9,799 nucleotides of DNA from Acidobacteriota bacterium (GCA_025061865.1 JANXAA010000051.1:1-9799); one strand, 5' to 3'; shown: positions 1 to 6,233, numbered from the stretch's first letter. Program-made: numbers and translations. The notes: a model not told the origin generated them from the sequence alone.

Positions 1-1607
1 TCTGAGGGGTCGGTAGCCGAGAATAGGCCGTACCGGTCCACCAGGCTCTCGCCTTCAGCCAGGGGGTATCTTTGGCGGTCCTCCTCAAAGAGCGGGCCGC
101 AAGCCGCATTGACAAAGTTCAAGACGGCCGCCCCACTCCGGAAGTTCTGCCGTAGGACACAGTGGAGGAAGTCGGGCGACTGCTGGAGTTCCTCATAGAA
201 CCGTTGGAAAGCCGCCAAGTCCGCATCCCGAAAGGCATAGATAGATTGCTTGGGGTCGCCGACGACAAAGATGGAGCCAGGACGCCACTGGTGCGTCTTT
301 ACGTCTTGCCCCAGGAGTCGAAGGATGTCCATCTGGACTGGGTTCGTATCTTGGAATTCGTCGACCAAGATGTGGTGAATCTGGGCTTGCAGACTCTGGC
401 GAACGGTAGGACCCTGTACCAATAGACGGTACGTCTGCCACAAGAGGTCGTCGTACGTCAGGTAGCCCTCCTGACGAAATCGGCGCTGGAGACGTTCCAA
501 GAAGGGTGCTAGGGCTTCCTCCACCCGTCGAGTCAGGGCCAGGTCGACGGAGAACAGAAAGGCCCGGAAGAGGTGTAGGAATCGGGGGACCCGCACCTCG
601 GGGAGTTGAGGCGCACAGGCCTCAGCGGCTCGCTCGAGCCGAGTCTGGAGGGCTTTCCACCGATCGCTCAGGTCGGGCGGCGGATACCGGCGACGGCCCG
701 GCCGGTCGATGAACGACTCCAAGTATTTTTCCAAAAATTGCTGAAATGACTCGGACTTCGAAGACCGGGGCCGATAGGCCCGGACGGCTTCGAGGACGGC
801 CTGGAGGAGTCCCCGCTCCTTCAAGCGTCGGTGATAGGCTTCCCAGGCGGCGACCTCCCACTCTGTTTGGCGGTCGAGGGAAGACCCCATCGTGATGGAA
901 CTGACGGCCGCCGAGCGGGCCATGGACGAGAGCGTCTCCAGGTCCAGGTGGTACTTCTGGGAGAACCACTGGACGGCCGCCTGGGCCCGCCGATACGCCG
1001 GCTCGGACCGGGGGGCGTGACCCAACAGGTCTAACAGGTAAAAGAGCCACTCTTCCTGAAAGACCTGGTCCCAAAGGTCGTCGCCGATGATTTCGAATTG
1101 AGGCGGGATCGAGGCCTCAAAGGCGTAAGCCCGCAGGAGGCCGGCACAAAAGCTGTGAATGGTCGAGATGCGGACCTCGTTGAGATAGGTCAGGACAGTC
1201 CCGAGGACCCGCCGCCACTCGGATTCGGTACAGTGGAGCCGCTCGTAGAGGTCCCGCCGGACGGCCTCGACGAAGCGGGCGTCGGCCGGCTCGACGGCTG
1301 TCCCCGGATAGAGCCATGCCTGCAGGTAGGCCCGGGCCCGGTCCCGCATCGCCGCCGCCGCTTTCTCGGTAAAGGTCATCGCCACGACCTCTCGAACGGC
1401 GGCCTGGGGACGTCCGTGGGACCGGGCATGGTGGAAAGCTCGCCACACCAAGAAATAACACAAGCGGGCCGTTAGGAGGCTTGTTTTGCCGGTCCCGGCT
1501 CCGGCAATGACGAATACATTCCGTTCGACTTGGGTCACCGCTTGAAGCCGGTCGGACCAGTCGTCCCCCCCGACAGTAGTAGCGACCGGCGCCGTGTCAT
1601 TGAGCAT
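1..1607 (-). CDS. UvrD/RecB/AddA-type ATP-dependent DNA helicase, N-terminal part (3' end outside window)
   Basis: Superfamily 1A helicase, expected to unwind DNA 3'-5' in double-strand-break repair or resection; 535 residues are in the window and no stop is reached. Visible motifs in order: Walker A GAGTGKT (residues 36-42), motif Ia MTFTEKAAAAM (77-87), STIHSFC (148-154), YDDLL (385-389), Walker B/motif II LVDEFQDTNP (414-423), motif III VVGDPKQSIYAFRDAD (448-463) and motif IV LRQNFRSG (485-492). This covers domains 1A and 1B; domain 2 and any C-terminal nuclease lie beyond the left edge. The start is ATG at 1607, with GGAAGGGG ending 7 nt upstream. The long 1B insertion (about 155-380) and the TFTEKAA and ISTIHSFC wording favour an AddA/RecB-like protein over plain UvrD or PcrA, but without the C-terminus this is undecided. 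It lies 225 bp downstream of the kinase gene on the same strand and may be cotranscribed with it. Confidence 0.93.
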   Translation of the reverse strand, partial: MLNDTAPVATTVGGDDWSDRLQAVTQVERNVFVIAGAGTGKTSLLTARLCYFLVWRAFHHARSHGRPQAAVREVVAMTFTEKAAAAMRDRARAYLQAWLYPGTAVEPADARFVEAVRRDLYERLHCTESEWRRVLGTVLTYLNEVRISTIHSFCAGLLRAYAFEASIPPQFEIIGDDLWDQVFQEEWLFYLLDLLGHAPRSEPAYRRAQAAVQWFSQKYHLDLETLSSMARSAAVSSITMGSSLDRQTEWEVAAWEAYHRRLKERGLLQAVLEAVRAYRPRSSKSESFQQFLEKYLESFIDRPGRRRYPPPDLSDRWKALQTRLERAAEACAPQLPEVRVPRFLHLFRAFLFSVDLALTRRVEEALAPFLERLQRRFRQEGYLTYDDLLWQTYRLLVQGPTVRQSLQAQIHHILVDEFQDTNPVQMDILRLLGQDVKTHQWRPGSIFVVGDPKQSIYAFRDADLAAFQRFYEELQQSPDFLHCVLRQNFRSGAAVLNFVNAACGPLFEEDRQRYPLAEGESLVDRYGLFSATDPS

Positions 1608-1614
1608 AGGGCAT

Positions 1615-1622
1615 CCCCTTCC
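1615..1622 (-). promoter_or_regulatory. Ribosome binding site of the helicase gene
   Basis: On the minus strand GGAAGGGG stands 7 nt upstream of the ATG at 1607. This fits a Shine-Dalgarno sequence and fixes the start, since there is no better in-frame ATG/RBS pair just upstream. Confidence 0.5.
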
Positions 1623-1677
1623 AGAGGCGGAGGATACGATACATGAGTTCTAAGGAGACCGCGCAGGTCATACCCAA

Positions 1678-1730
1678 CCCCGTCTCGCTCAGTCGACCGG
1701 CGACGGGGAACCGGAAGTGTCCGTCTTCCG
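1678..1730. repeat. Two hairpin-forming inverted repeats between kinase and helicase genes
   Basis: CCCCGTC (1678-1684) pairs perfectly with GACGGGG (1702-1708) around a 17-nt loop. Directly beside it CGGAAG (1712-1717) pairs with CTTCCG (1725-1730) around a 7-nt loop. Neither is followed by a T-run on the minus strand, so they do not look like intrinsic terminators. They could structure the intercistronic mRNA between the kinase and helicase genes or be repeat remnants. Confidence 0.5.
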
Positions 1731-1799
1731 TCCGCATGCAGACATTCCTGCCGGGGTCCTGCAGGTCGCCCCTCGGGTTATCATGGGGGTCACGCCTAC

Positions 1800-1821
1800 G
1801 GGGCAACCCCGGGGTTGACCC
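1800..1821. repeat. Perfect palindrome CAACCCCGGGGTTG with extended arms
   Basis: Positions 1804-1817 are a perfect 14-bp palindrome. After one mismatch (1803/1818) three further G-C pairs extend it to 22 bp (10 of 11 positions pair). It lies 12 bp beyond the kinase stop codon. An alternative pairing of GGGTCA (1787-1792) with TGACCC (1816-1821) competes with it. It could act as a weak terminator, an mRNA stabiliser or a dispersed palindromic repeat; there is no T-tract. Confidence 0.6.
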
Positions 1822-1832
1822 TACTTACCCAC

Positions 1833-3194
1833 CTATGGGTTTGTTTGCCCACGGCGGGACTTAGGGGCCTCCAGGTGGCGCAGGGCCTGCTCTAAGTAAC
1901 GGCGAGCCTCCCCATGATCGGGGGCCTGACTCAGGACCCACTCCATCTCGTCTCGGCACCGGACATACAGTCGGTTCATACAGTAGTTCTTCCCCAGCTG
2001 AAACCGACGGTCGATCTCCCTTCGCAAGGTTTCCTGCTTTTTCAATTCCTCCTTTTTTAACTCCTGGGAGAGTGACGGAGATGGCTGGGCAGGCACCTCG
2101 GGGTCCGTCGGGCGGGAGACGGGCCCGGCGGGTGCCGGTGGAGGCATCGACCGGATATTCTCGGCGGCCTGTCGCTGGAAGACCCAAGTCGCGGCACCCA
2201 GGATACCGACTACCAGGCCGCCGATAAGGCCCCATCGCCAGACGGGACTCCAGGTTTGCCAGCGGCTCCGAAAGCGTCGTCTATCCGTCTCGTCGGCCGG
2301 CGTGGGGGCAGCCGGTCGCTCCAGACGTCGCAGGTCGACATCCACCGCCGAAGCCAGGACCCGCTTGAGGTCCTGGGCCAGGGCCCCAGCTGAAATGTAC
2401 CGGTCCCCCAGGGAACGGGCCAGCATCCGCATCACGATGGTGTCCAGGATGGGTGGGAGGTCCGCCTCATAGTGGGAGGGCGGCAGTGGGGTCGTGTGCA
2501 GGATGGCATATGCGACGGACTGGAAGGTGTCGCCCTTAAAAGGCCGTTCCAGTGTCAAGAGCTGATAAAAGACGACGCCCAGGCTGAAAATGTCACTGGC
2601 CGGCTGATAGGACTTCCCTTCTAAGACCTCGGGGGCGATATAGTAAGGCGTCCCCACGATCACTTCGCTGGTCCCGAGGGCCTCCGTCCCGGGACCGGCC
2701 ATCAGGGCGACCCCGAAGTCCATGACCTTGACCCGGCCGTCAGCCAAGATCATGACGTTTGCCGGCTTGATGTCCCGGTGGAGGATGCCGTGCCGGTGGG
2801 CGTAGTCCAGGGCTTCCGCGACCTGCCGGATGACTTCAGTCGCCTCAGGCCATGGAAAGACCATGTTCCGACGCAAATACGTCTGCAGGGTCGTACCCTC
2901 CAAGAACTCCATGACGATGTACGGGACGCCGTCCCAGTCGCCGACGTCGTGGATCGCTACGATGTTGGGATGACTCAGACGCCCAGCCGCCCGGGCCTCG
3001 ACGTAGAAACGGCGTAAGTAGTCCCCATATTCCTGCCGATCGGTCAGGACGGGGAGACGTAAGACCTTAATGGCGACCGTCCGCTCGATGATGGGGTCAA
3101 AGGCCTTATAGACGATGCCCATTGCGCCCTTGCCGATGATAGCCAGGACTTGGTACCGGCCGATACGCGAGGGCATTTCGCTGGCTGGATGCAT
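1833..3194 (-). CDS. Membrane-anchored eukaryote-like Ser/Thr protein kinase (Hanks type, PknB-like)
   Basis: Phosphorylates Ser/Thr of protein targets in the cytoplasm; 453 residues from the ATG at 3194. The kinase domain occupies about residues 13-280: glycine loop GKGAMG (21-26), VAIK lysine K43, catalytic HRDIKPAN (139-146, D141 and N146), DFG (159-161) and APE (187-189). All catalytic residues are present, so it should be active. A basic/proline linker leads to one membrane helix (about 322-339), then a Pro-rich stretch, a charged ELKKEELKKQE coiled-coil-like segment (about 377-388) and a TPR-like helical tail with two Cys (C405, C413). There are no PASTA repeats, so it is probably not a muropeptide sensor of the PknB/PrkC kind. 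A GTG at 3233 would add 13 residues. I prefer the ATG because AGGCGG lies a normal distance upstream, but this is uncertain. The gene lies between rsgA and the helicase gene on the same strand. The substrate is unknown. Confidence 0.94.
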   Translation of the reverse strand: MHPASEMPSRIGRYQVLAIIGKGAMGIVYKAFDPIIERTVAIKVLRLPVLTDRQEYGDYLRRFYVEARAAGRLSHPNIVAIHDVGDWDGVPYIVMEFLEGTTLQTYLRRNMVFPWPEATEVIRQVAEALDYAHRHGILHRDIKPANVMILADGRVKVMDFGVALMAGPGTEALGTSEVIVGTPYYIAPEVLEGKSYQPASDIFSLGVVFYQLLTLERPFKGDTFQSVAYAILHTTPLPPSHYEADLPPILDTIVMRMLARSLGDRYISAGALAQDLKRVLASAVDVDLRRLERPAAPTPADETDRRRFRSRWQTWSPVWRWGLIGGLVVGILGAATWVFQRQAAENIRSMPPPAPAGPVSRPTDPEVPAQPSPSLSQELKKEELKKQETLRREIDRRFQLGKNYCMNRLYVRCRDEMEWVLSQAPDHGEARRYLEQALRHLEAPKSRRGQTNP

Positions 3195-3245
3195 CCTACC
3201 CGCCTGACCCAGTTCGGACGTCGGTCTCTCCACGATTTCGGTGTC

Positions 3246-3285
3246 GGGTCTTGGGGGCTGGGTGTCAGGGGTCGGGTTTGCGGGG
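3246..3285 (+). promoter_or_regulatory. G-quadruplex-forming motif, plus strand
   Basis: Six runs of 3-5 G within 40 nt are separated by loops of 2-5 nt: G3, tctt, G5, ct, G3, tgtca, G4, tc, G3, tttgc, G4. This satisfies the usual G4 consensus on the plus strand, which is the template strand for the kinase gene. It lies 13-52 bp upstream of the GTG at 3233, or 52-91 bp upstream of the ATG at 3194. A regulatory effect is inference. Confidence 0.5.
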
Positions 3286-3349
3286 TCAGCGGTCTGAGAA
3301 AGGCCCGATCCCGGCCCCTAATCCCTAACACCGAATGCCCAGCCCCCAA
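3251..3349. repeat. 12-bp inverted repeat TTGGGGGCTGGG
   Basis: TTGGGGGCTGGG at 3251-3262 recurs as its exact reverse complement at 3338-3349, with 75 bp between the arms. The core GGGGGCTGGG appears again at 6121-6130 downstream of citrate synthase, so it looks like a dispersed intergenic motif rather than a hairpin specific to this spot. Confidence 0.55.
3304..3347 (-). promoter_or_regulatory. G-quadruplex-forming motif, minus strand
   Basis: Reading the minus strand from 3325 to 3304 gives G3, atta, G4, cc, G3, atc, G3, which fits a G4. Two further G-runs (3343-3347 and 3338-3340) sit just upstream. This is the coding strand for the kinase, so the structure could also form in its 5' leader RNA. 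Confidence 0.45.
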
Positions 3350-3404
3350 CGCCTGAAATGGGTTTGCTCGGGGCGACGCGTGTCCCCGTATCACCGCTGT
3401 GTAA

Positions 3405-3434
3405 AGGTTAGCCATTCCCGAACTCTATCGTCAA
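3405..3434 (-). promoter_or_regulatory. Weak candidate promoter for the kinase gene
   Basis: On the minus strand TTGACG (3434-3429) is followed after 18 nt by TAACCT (3410-3405). The -35 matches 5 of 6 sigma-70 consensus positions, the -10 only 3 of 6. If it is real, the transcript would have a leader of roughly 170-200 nt running through the G-rich segment. Position and spacing are the only support. Confidence 0.2.
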
Positions 3435-3503
3435 TGTCCCGCCATGCGGACCTATCCCGATGAATGACAGAGGGTACCCTTTCCAATCGCCATACGCGAC
3501 TCG

Positions 3504-4397
3504 CTATTCACTTCTTCCACTCTGGGCCTCGGCGGCGAGTTGAACGTAAAGTTCGTACCATTCGGGCGCCAAGTCCCCCCGCTCGTAGGCTTCCCGGACG
3601 CTACAGTACGGCTCATGTAGGTGGAAGCAGTCGTCGTACTGACATCGGACTGATGGCCCGGTCAGGTCTGCCCACGGGAAGGCGTCCCGCACGACGGCCG
3701 GTGTGACCTCAGGGCCTAAAACATTGCGGGAAAAACCCGGCGTATCGGCGATCCACCCGCCCTCGGGGAGGGACAGGAGGGTCGTCCCGGTCGTCGTGTG
3801 GCGACCCCGGCGGGTCCGGGGATGGACCTCGCCAGTCCGAAGACGGGCACCCGGGATCAGGGCATTCAGCAAGGCCGACTTGCCCGTCCCCGACGGCCCG
3901 GCCAAGGCGGACACACGACCTTGAAGCTGTCTTCGGAGGTCTTCCAAGCCGAGTGCCGTGTGGACGCTGATGCCCCGGAGGGACCAGCCGGCCTGATGAT
4001 ACCGTCCTTGAAGGGCCAGCCAGCGGGAGTGCTCCTCGGGTTTCAGGAGGTCCCACTTGTTGACGACGATCTCCGTCGGAATACCCCGGACGTGGGCGGC
4101 GATGCGAATTCGATGGATGACCCGTTCGTCCAGGGGCGGGGCGTCCCAACTGACAACGATGAGGAGGAGGTCCAGATTGGCCACGCCGGGGGGGTCCAGC
4201 CAGTTGCGCCGCGGGGCTACCGCCGTGAGGACGTAATCGTCCGCAAAGAGCGCTTGGATCTCGACGAGGTCACCGGCCCAGATGGCCCCGACACTCTTCC
4301 ACAGACGCCGGCGGGCCCAGGCTCGGACCTCCCGCCGGTCTTCCCAGAGGTGCACTCGAAACTGAGGTCCTACGCGTCCGATGACGATGCCTTGCAC
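3504..4397 (-). CDS. rsgA: Ribosome small-subunit-dependent GTPase RsgA (YjeQ/CpgA)
   Basis: Circularly permuted GTPase that binds the 30S subunit and helps its late maturation. Taken from the GTG at 4397 it has 297 residues, the size of the Bacillus-type protein. Order of parts: OB-fold N-terminus (1-65), then the permuted G domain with G4 NKWD (113-116), G5-region SVHT (144-147), Walker A/G1 GPSGTGKS (167-174), switch HTTT (200-203), G3 DTPG (218-221), and finally the zinc knuckle C252, C257, H259, C265. All key residues are present. The frame stays open upstream to an ATG at 4604, which would add 69 residues. That stretch is made of intergenic hairpin repeats and resembles no RsgA N-terminus, while the GTG has AGGGG 7 nt upstream and places the OB-fold at the usual distance. 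It is divergent from citrate synthase and upstream of the kinase gene on the same strand. Confidence 0.96.
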   Translation of the reverse strand: MQGIVIGRVGPQFRVHLWEDRREVRAWARRRLWKSVGAIWAGDLVEIQALFADDYVLTAVAPRRNWLDPPGVANLDLLLIVVSWDAPPLDERVIHRIRIAAHVRGIPTEIVVNKWDLLKPEEHSRWLALQGRYHQAGWSLRGISVHTALGLEDLRRQLQGRVSALAGPSGTGKSALLNALIPGARLRTGEVHPRTRRGRHTTTGTTLLSLPEGGWIADTPGFSRNVLGPEVTPAVVRDAFPWADLTGPSVRCQYDDCFHLHEPYCSVREAYERGDLAPEWYELYVQLAAEAQSGRSE

Positions 4398-4460
4398 GGC
4401 CGGACCCCTGAATTCGGTAGGAGGTCTGGAGGCTGGGGTGAGGCCTTTCCCCAAAACCAA

Positions 4461-4480
4461 GAGTCGTCCATAGATGACTC
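4461..4480. repeat. Hairpin upstream of rsgA
   Basis: GAGTCGTC (4461-4468) and GATGACTC (4473-4480) pair at 7 of 8 positions plus one wobble-type mismatch, around the 4-nt loop CATA. If the rsgA transcript starts upstream of it, the hairpin lies in the 5' leader, about 65 nt before the GTG. Confidence 0.4.
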
Positions 4481-4494
4481 CAAGCGAGCTCAAA

Positions 4495-4515
4495 ACCCTC
4501 TTCTTGTAAGAGGGT
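4495..4515. repeat. Palindromic repeat ACCCTCTT/AAGAGGGT
   Basis: Perfect 8-bp stem (4495-4502 with 4508-4515) and 5-nt loop, followed by AGGGTGAGGGTT, whose GAGGGTT (4521-4527) can pair instead with AACCCTC (4494-4500). From memory, this CCCTC...GAGGGTAGGGTGAGGG form resembles REP-like intergenic repeats seen in many unrelated bacteria. I could not search for copies. Confidence 0.5.
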
Positions 4516-4544
4516 AGGGTGAGGGTTCTTATCCTTTCCTTAGA

Positions 4545-4567
4545 CCCCTCCTTTGAGGGGGATTTTT
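4545..4567 (+). terminator. Terminator-like hairpin with T-run, plus strand, upstream of gltA
   Basis: CCCCTC (4545-4550), loop CTTT, GAGGGG (4555-4560), then GA and five T (4563-4567). The shape is that of a small rho-independent terminator reading rightwards, yet no plus-strand gene precedes it. It may shield gltA from antisense or read-through transcription, or simply be another palindromic repeat. Confidence 0.35.
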
Positions 4568-4583
4568 GAGACACTTTTGATTT

Positions 4584-4599
4584 TCCCGGGAGGCCGGGA
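4584..4599. repeat. Hairpin TCCCGG/CCGGGA
   Basis: Perfect 6-bp stem with the 4-nt loop GAGG. It is the fourth hairpin in a 140-bp cluster in this spacer. Confidence 0.4.
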
Positions 4600-4683
4600 T
4601 TCATGCGGGCGCCTGTCCCACGTGGGTCCCGACCTCCAGGACTAACCCCGTATACCGAAGGCCTAACGTCGAGGATTCGGGCG

Positions 4684-4698
4684 GCATATACTATATGC
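4684..4698. promoter_or_regulatory. 15-bp inverted repeat over the gltA -10: candidate operator
   Basis: GCATATA and TATATGC flank a single central C, a perfect 7-bp inverted repeat. It contains TATACT (4687-4692), the best -10 candidate upstream of citrate synthase. A dimeric repressor bound here would block the promoter. No regulator gene is adjacent, so its identity is unknown. Confidence 0.4.
4687..4692 (+). promoter_or_regulatory. Candidate -10 element of the gltA promoter
   Basis: TATACT matches 5 of 6 positions of TATAAT and lies in the only AT-rich island of the spacer, 48 bp before the ATG at 4741. No good -35 is visible 16-18 bp upstream (the region reads CTAACGTC), so the promoter may depend on an activator. 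Confidence 0.4.
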
Positions 4699-4740
4699 TA
4701 TTACATGCATGAAGCGCCTCAGACAGTTTGGGGGGCAAAA

Positions 4741-6039
4741 ATGGCGAAAGAGGCGAAAGATACATTGACTATCACCGACCATCGAACCGGTCGCACCTAT
4801 GAGGTTCCTATCCAACACGGCACGATTCGGGCGATGGACCTTCGGTCCATCCGGGTCTCGGATGAAGACTTCGGCCTCATGAGCTACGACCCGGGGTTCA
4901 TGAACACAGCCTTCTGCAAGAGCCAAATCACGTACATCGACGGCGAGCGTGGCATTCTGCTCTATCGGGGCTACCCCATCGAGCAATTGGCCGAGAAGAG
5001 CACCTACTTAGAGACGGCCTATCTCTTGATCTTCGGGGAACTGCCGACCCGCCCCCAGTTGGAGGACTGGGTCTACAACATCACCCACCACACAATCATT
5101 CACGAGAACATCAAGAAGTTCATCGACGGGTTTCACTACGACGCCCACCCGATGGGCATCCTAGTCAGTACTGTGGCGGCCCTTTCGACGTTCTATCCTG
5201 AATCGAAGAACATCTTTGACCCGGAGGTCCGTCTCAAACAGATTTGGCGTCTGATCGCCAAGATGCCGACGCTGGCCGCTTTTGCCTACCGGCACAGCAT
5301 CGGCATGCCCTATGCCTACCCCGATAACGACCTCAGCTACACGGGGAACTTCCTGAACATGATGTTCAAGAAGACGGAACTGAAGTACAAGGTCAACCCC
5401 GTCTTGGAGCGGGCATTGGACGTCCTGTTCATCCTCCACGCCGACCACGAGCAGAACTGCTCGACGACGGCCATGCGGGTCGTCGGGAGTTCCCATGCGG
5501 ACCCTTACGTCGCCACGGCGGCCGCCGCGGCGGCTCTGTACGGTCCCCTCCATGGGGGCGCCAATGAGGCCGTCCTGCGGATGCTGATGGAGATCGGGTC
5601 CAAGGATAAAATCCCGGTTTACATCGAACGGGTCAAACGGGGCGAGACTCGGCTGATGGGGTTCGGCCACCGGGTGTACAAGAGTTACGACCCCCGGGCC
5701 CATATCATTAAGCGGATCGCCGACGAAGTCTTCGAGGTCACAGGTCGGAACCCCCTCATCGAAATCGCCTTAGAGCTCGAACGGATTGCCCTGGCGGATG
5801 ATTACTTTGTCCAGCGTCGACTGTATCCCAATGTAGACTTTTACTCAGGCATCATCTATCAGGCGATGGGCTTTCCCGTCGAGATGTTCCCCGTACTATT
5901 CGCCATCGCCCGGACGGCGGGGTGGCTCGCCCAGTGGCAAGAACTCATCTTAGATACGGAACAGCGGATCGCTCGGCCGCGCCAGATTTATATGGGCCCC
6001 GGCCGCCGGGACTACGTGCCCCTGGAGGCCCGGGGTTGA
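4741..6039 (+). CDS. gltA: Citrate synthase (type II/hexameric GltA-like)
   Basis: Condenses oxaloacetate and acetyl-CoA to citrate, the entry step of the TCA cycle, in the cytoplasm. From the ATG at 4741 it has 432 residues, the usual size of the longer GltA class with an N-terminal beta domain (residues 7-40). Catalytic residues are clear: H271 in GPLHGGANE, H310 in GFGHRVYKSYDPR and D366 in NVDFYSG; H233 and H236 in ILHADHEQN line the oxaloacetate site. The frame stays open upstream to ATGs at 4603 and 4705. The extra residues come from hairpin and palindrome DNA and do not match the family, and 4705 lies too close to the likely -10. A GGGGGG run 5 nt before 4741 is a weak Shine-Dalgarno. 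The class is often NADH-inhibited in Gram-negative bacteria; I did not establish that here. A methylcitrate synthase role is less likely given the length and motifs. Confidence 0.97.
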   Translation: MAKEAKDTLTITDHRTGRTYEVPIQHGTIRAMDLRSIRVSDEDFGLMSYDPGFMNTAFCKSQITYIDGERGILLYRGYPIEQLAEKSTYLETAYLLIFGELPTRPQLEDWVYNITHHTIIHENIKKFIDGFHYDAHPMGILVSTVAALSTFYPESKNIFDPEVRLKQIWRLIAKMPTLAAFAYRHSIGMPYAYPDNDLSYTGNFLNMMFKKTELKYKVNPVLERALDVLFILHADHEQNCSTTAMRVVGSSHADPYVATAAAAAALYGPLHGGANEAVLRMLMEIGSKDKIPVYIERVKRGETRLMGFGHRVYKSYDPRAHIIKRIADEVFEVTGRNPLIEIALELERIALADDYFVQRRLYPNVDFYSGIIYQAMGFPVEMFPVLFAIARTAGWLAQWQELILDTEQRIARPRQIYMGPGRRDYVPLEARG

Positions 6040-6042
6040 GTT

Positions 6043-6091
6043 CCGGCAGGTAGCAGATGGGCAGATAGGCAGGTCGGCATAATCGGCATGA
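6043..6091 (+). repeat. Degenerate octamer array, left arm (TAGGCAGR units, plus strand)
   Basis: Starting 4 bp after the gltA stop, units of about 8 bp follow one another: CCGGCAGG, TAGCAGA (one base short), TGGGCAGA, TAGGCAGG, TCGGCATAA, TCGGCATGA. The same unit recurs in inverted orientation at 6239-6270. The array lies in the 3' untranslated region of gltA. Confidence 0.6.
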
Positions 6092-6122
6092 AGGGAGGCG
6101 ACCCTGGTCCTGGTGAGATAGG

Positions 6123-6169
6123 GGGCTGGGTCGTCCTAAGGCCCCGGGGTGGGCCTGGGCCGTCAGCCC
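6123..6169. repeat. GC-rich nested hairpin between gltA and ccmE
   Basis: AGGCCC (6139-6144) pairs with GGGCCT (6151-6156) around CGGGGT. An outer stem GGGCTG (6123-6128) pairs with CAGCCC (6164-6169). No T-run follows, so it may slow or protect the gltA transcript end rather than being a classical intrinsic terminator. Confidence 0.4.
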
Positions 6170-6202
6170 AAGACGAATGGCCGACTGACCGAGAGACCCC
6201 TC

Positions 6203-6233
6203 AGGACAGTGAGGCCCTCCGTTCGCTTATAAC
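6203..6233 (+). promoter_or_regulatory. Candidate promoter for ccmE-ccmF
   Basis: TATAAC (6228-6233) matches 5 of 6 -10 positions and sits 63 bp before the ccmE ATG. AGGACA (6203-6208) matches 4 of 6 -35 positions, with a long 19-bp spacer. A small inverted repeat CCTCA/TGAGG (6199-6203 and 6210-6214) overlaps the -35 and could be an operator. The proposed start would place the right octamer array in the ccmE leader RNA. Confidence 0.35.

Larger units (their letters stand above)
3195..3503. other. Non-coding spacer between rsgA and the kinase gene
   Basis: The spacer is 309 bp if the kinase starts at 3194, or 270 bp with the GTG at 3233. The kinase-proximal half (3246-3349) is G-rich on one strand and then C-rich. 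It contains the 12-bp inverted repeat TTGGGGGCTGGG (3251-3262 and, reversed, 3338-3349) and two G-quadruplex-like tracts. The rsgA-proximal half has no clear structure except the palindrome AGGGTACCCT (3471-3480). I see no tRNA or conserved small protein here. Confidence 0.6.
4398..4740. other. Divergent rsgA-gltA spacer, rich in hairpins
   Basis: This 343-bp region must hold the promoters of both divergent genes. It contains hairpins at 4461-4480, 4495-4515, 4545-4560 and 4584-4599, a perfect 10-bp palindrome CCCACGTGGG (4617-4626), an AT-rich island (4685-4706) that stands out from the GC-rich surroundings, and the palindrome CATGCATG (4704-4711). Both flanking frames happen to stay open into it, but the encoded residues look like repeat translation rather than protein. 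Confidence 0.6.

Noticed and set aside
1..1607. Complete exonuclease/helicase with a frameshift
   Set aside because: The frame is continuous through all expected motifs to the window edge; it is simply cut by the window, not broken.
1597..1806. Possible small gene of 69 codons between kinase and helicase, overlapping the helicase start by 11 bp
   Set aside because: Its start falls at the edge of the palindrome at 1800-1821 and its sequence follows the hairpin repeats. There is no recognisable domain or convincing RBS.
3044..3415. 123-codon minus-strand frame overlapping the kinase start
   Set aside because: Half of it is out of frame with the clear kinase domain and the rest translates the G-rich spacer.
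3798..4517. Long open frame of 239 codons on the plus strand
   Set aside because: It lies antisense to rsgA, whose GTPase motifs are unmistakable, and its own translation shows no domain.
6139..6156. Intrinsic terminator of gltA
   Set aside because: The stem is GC-rich but no T-run follows, so I list it only as a hairpin.
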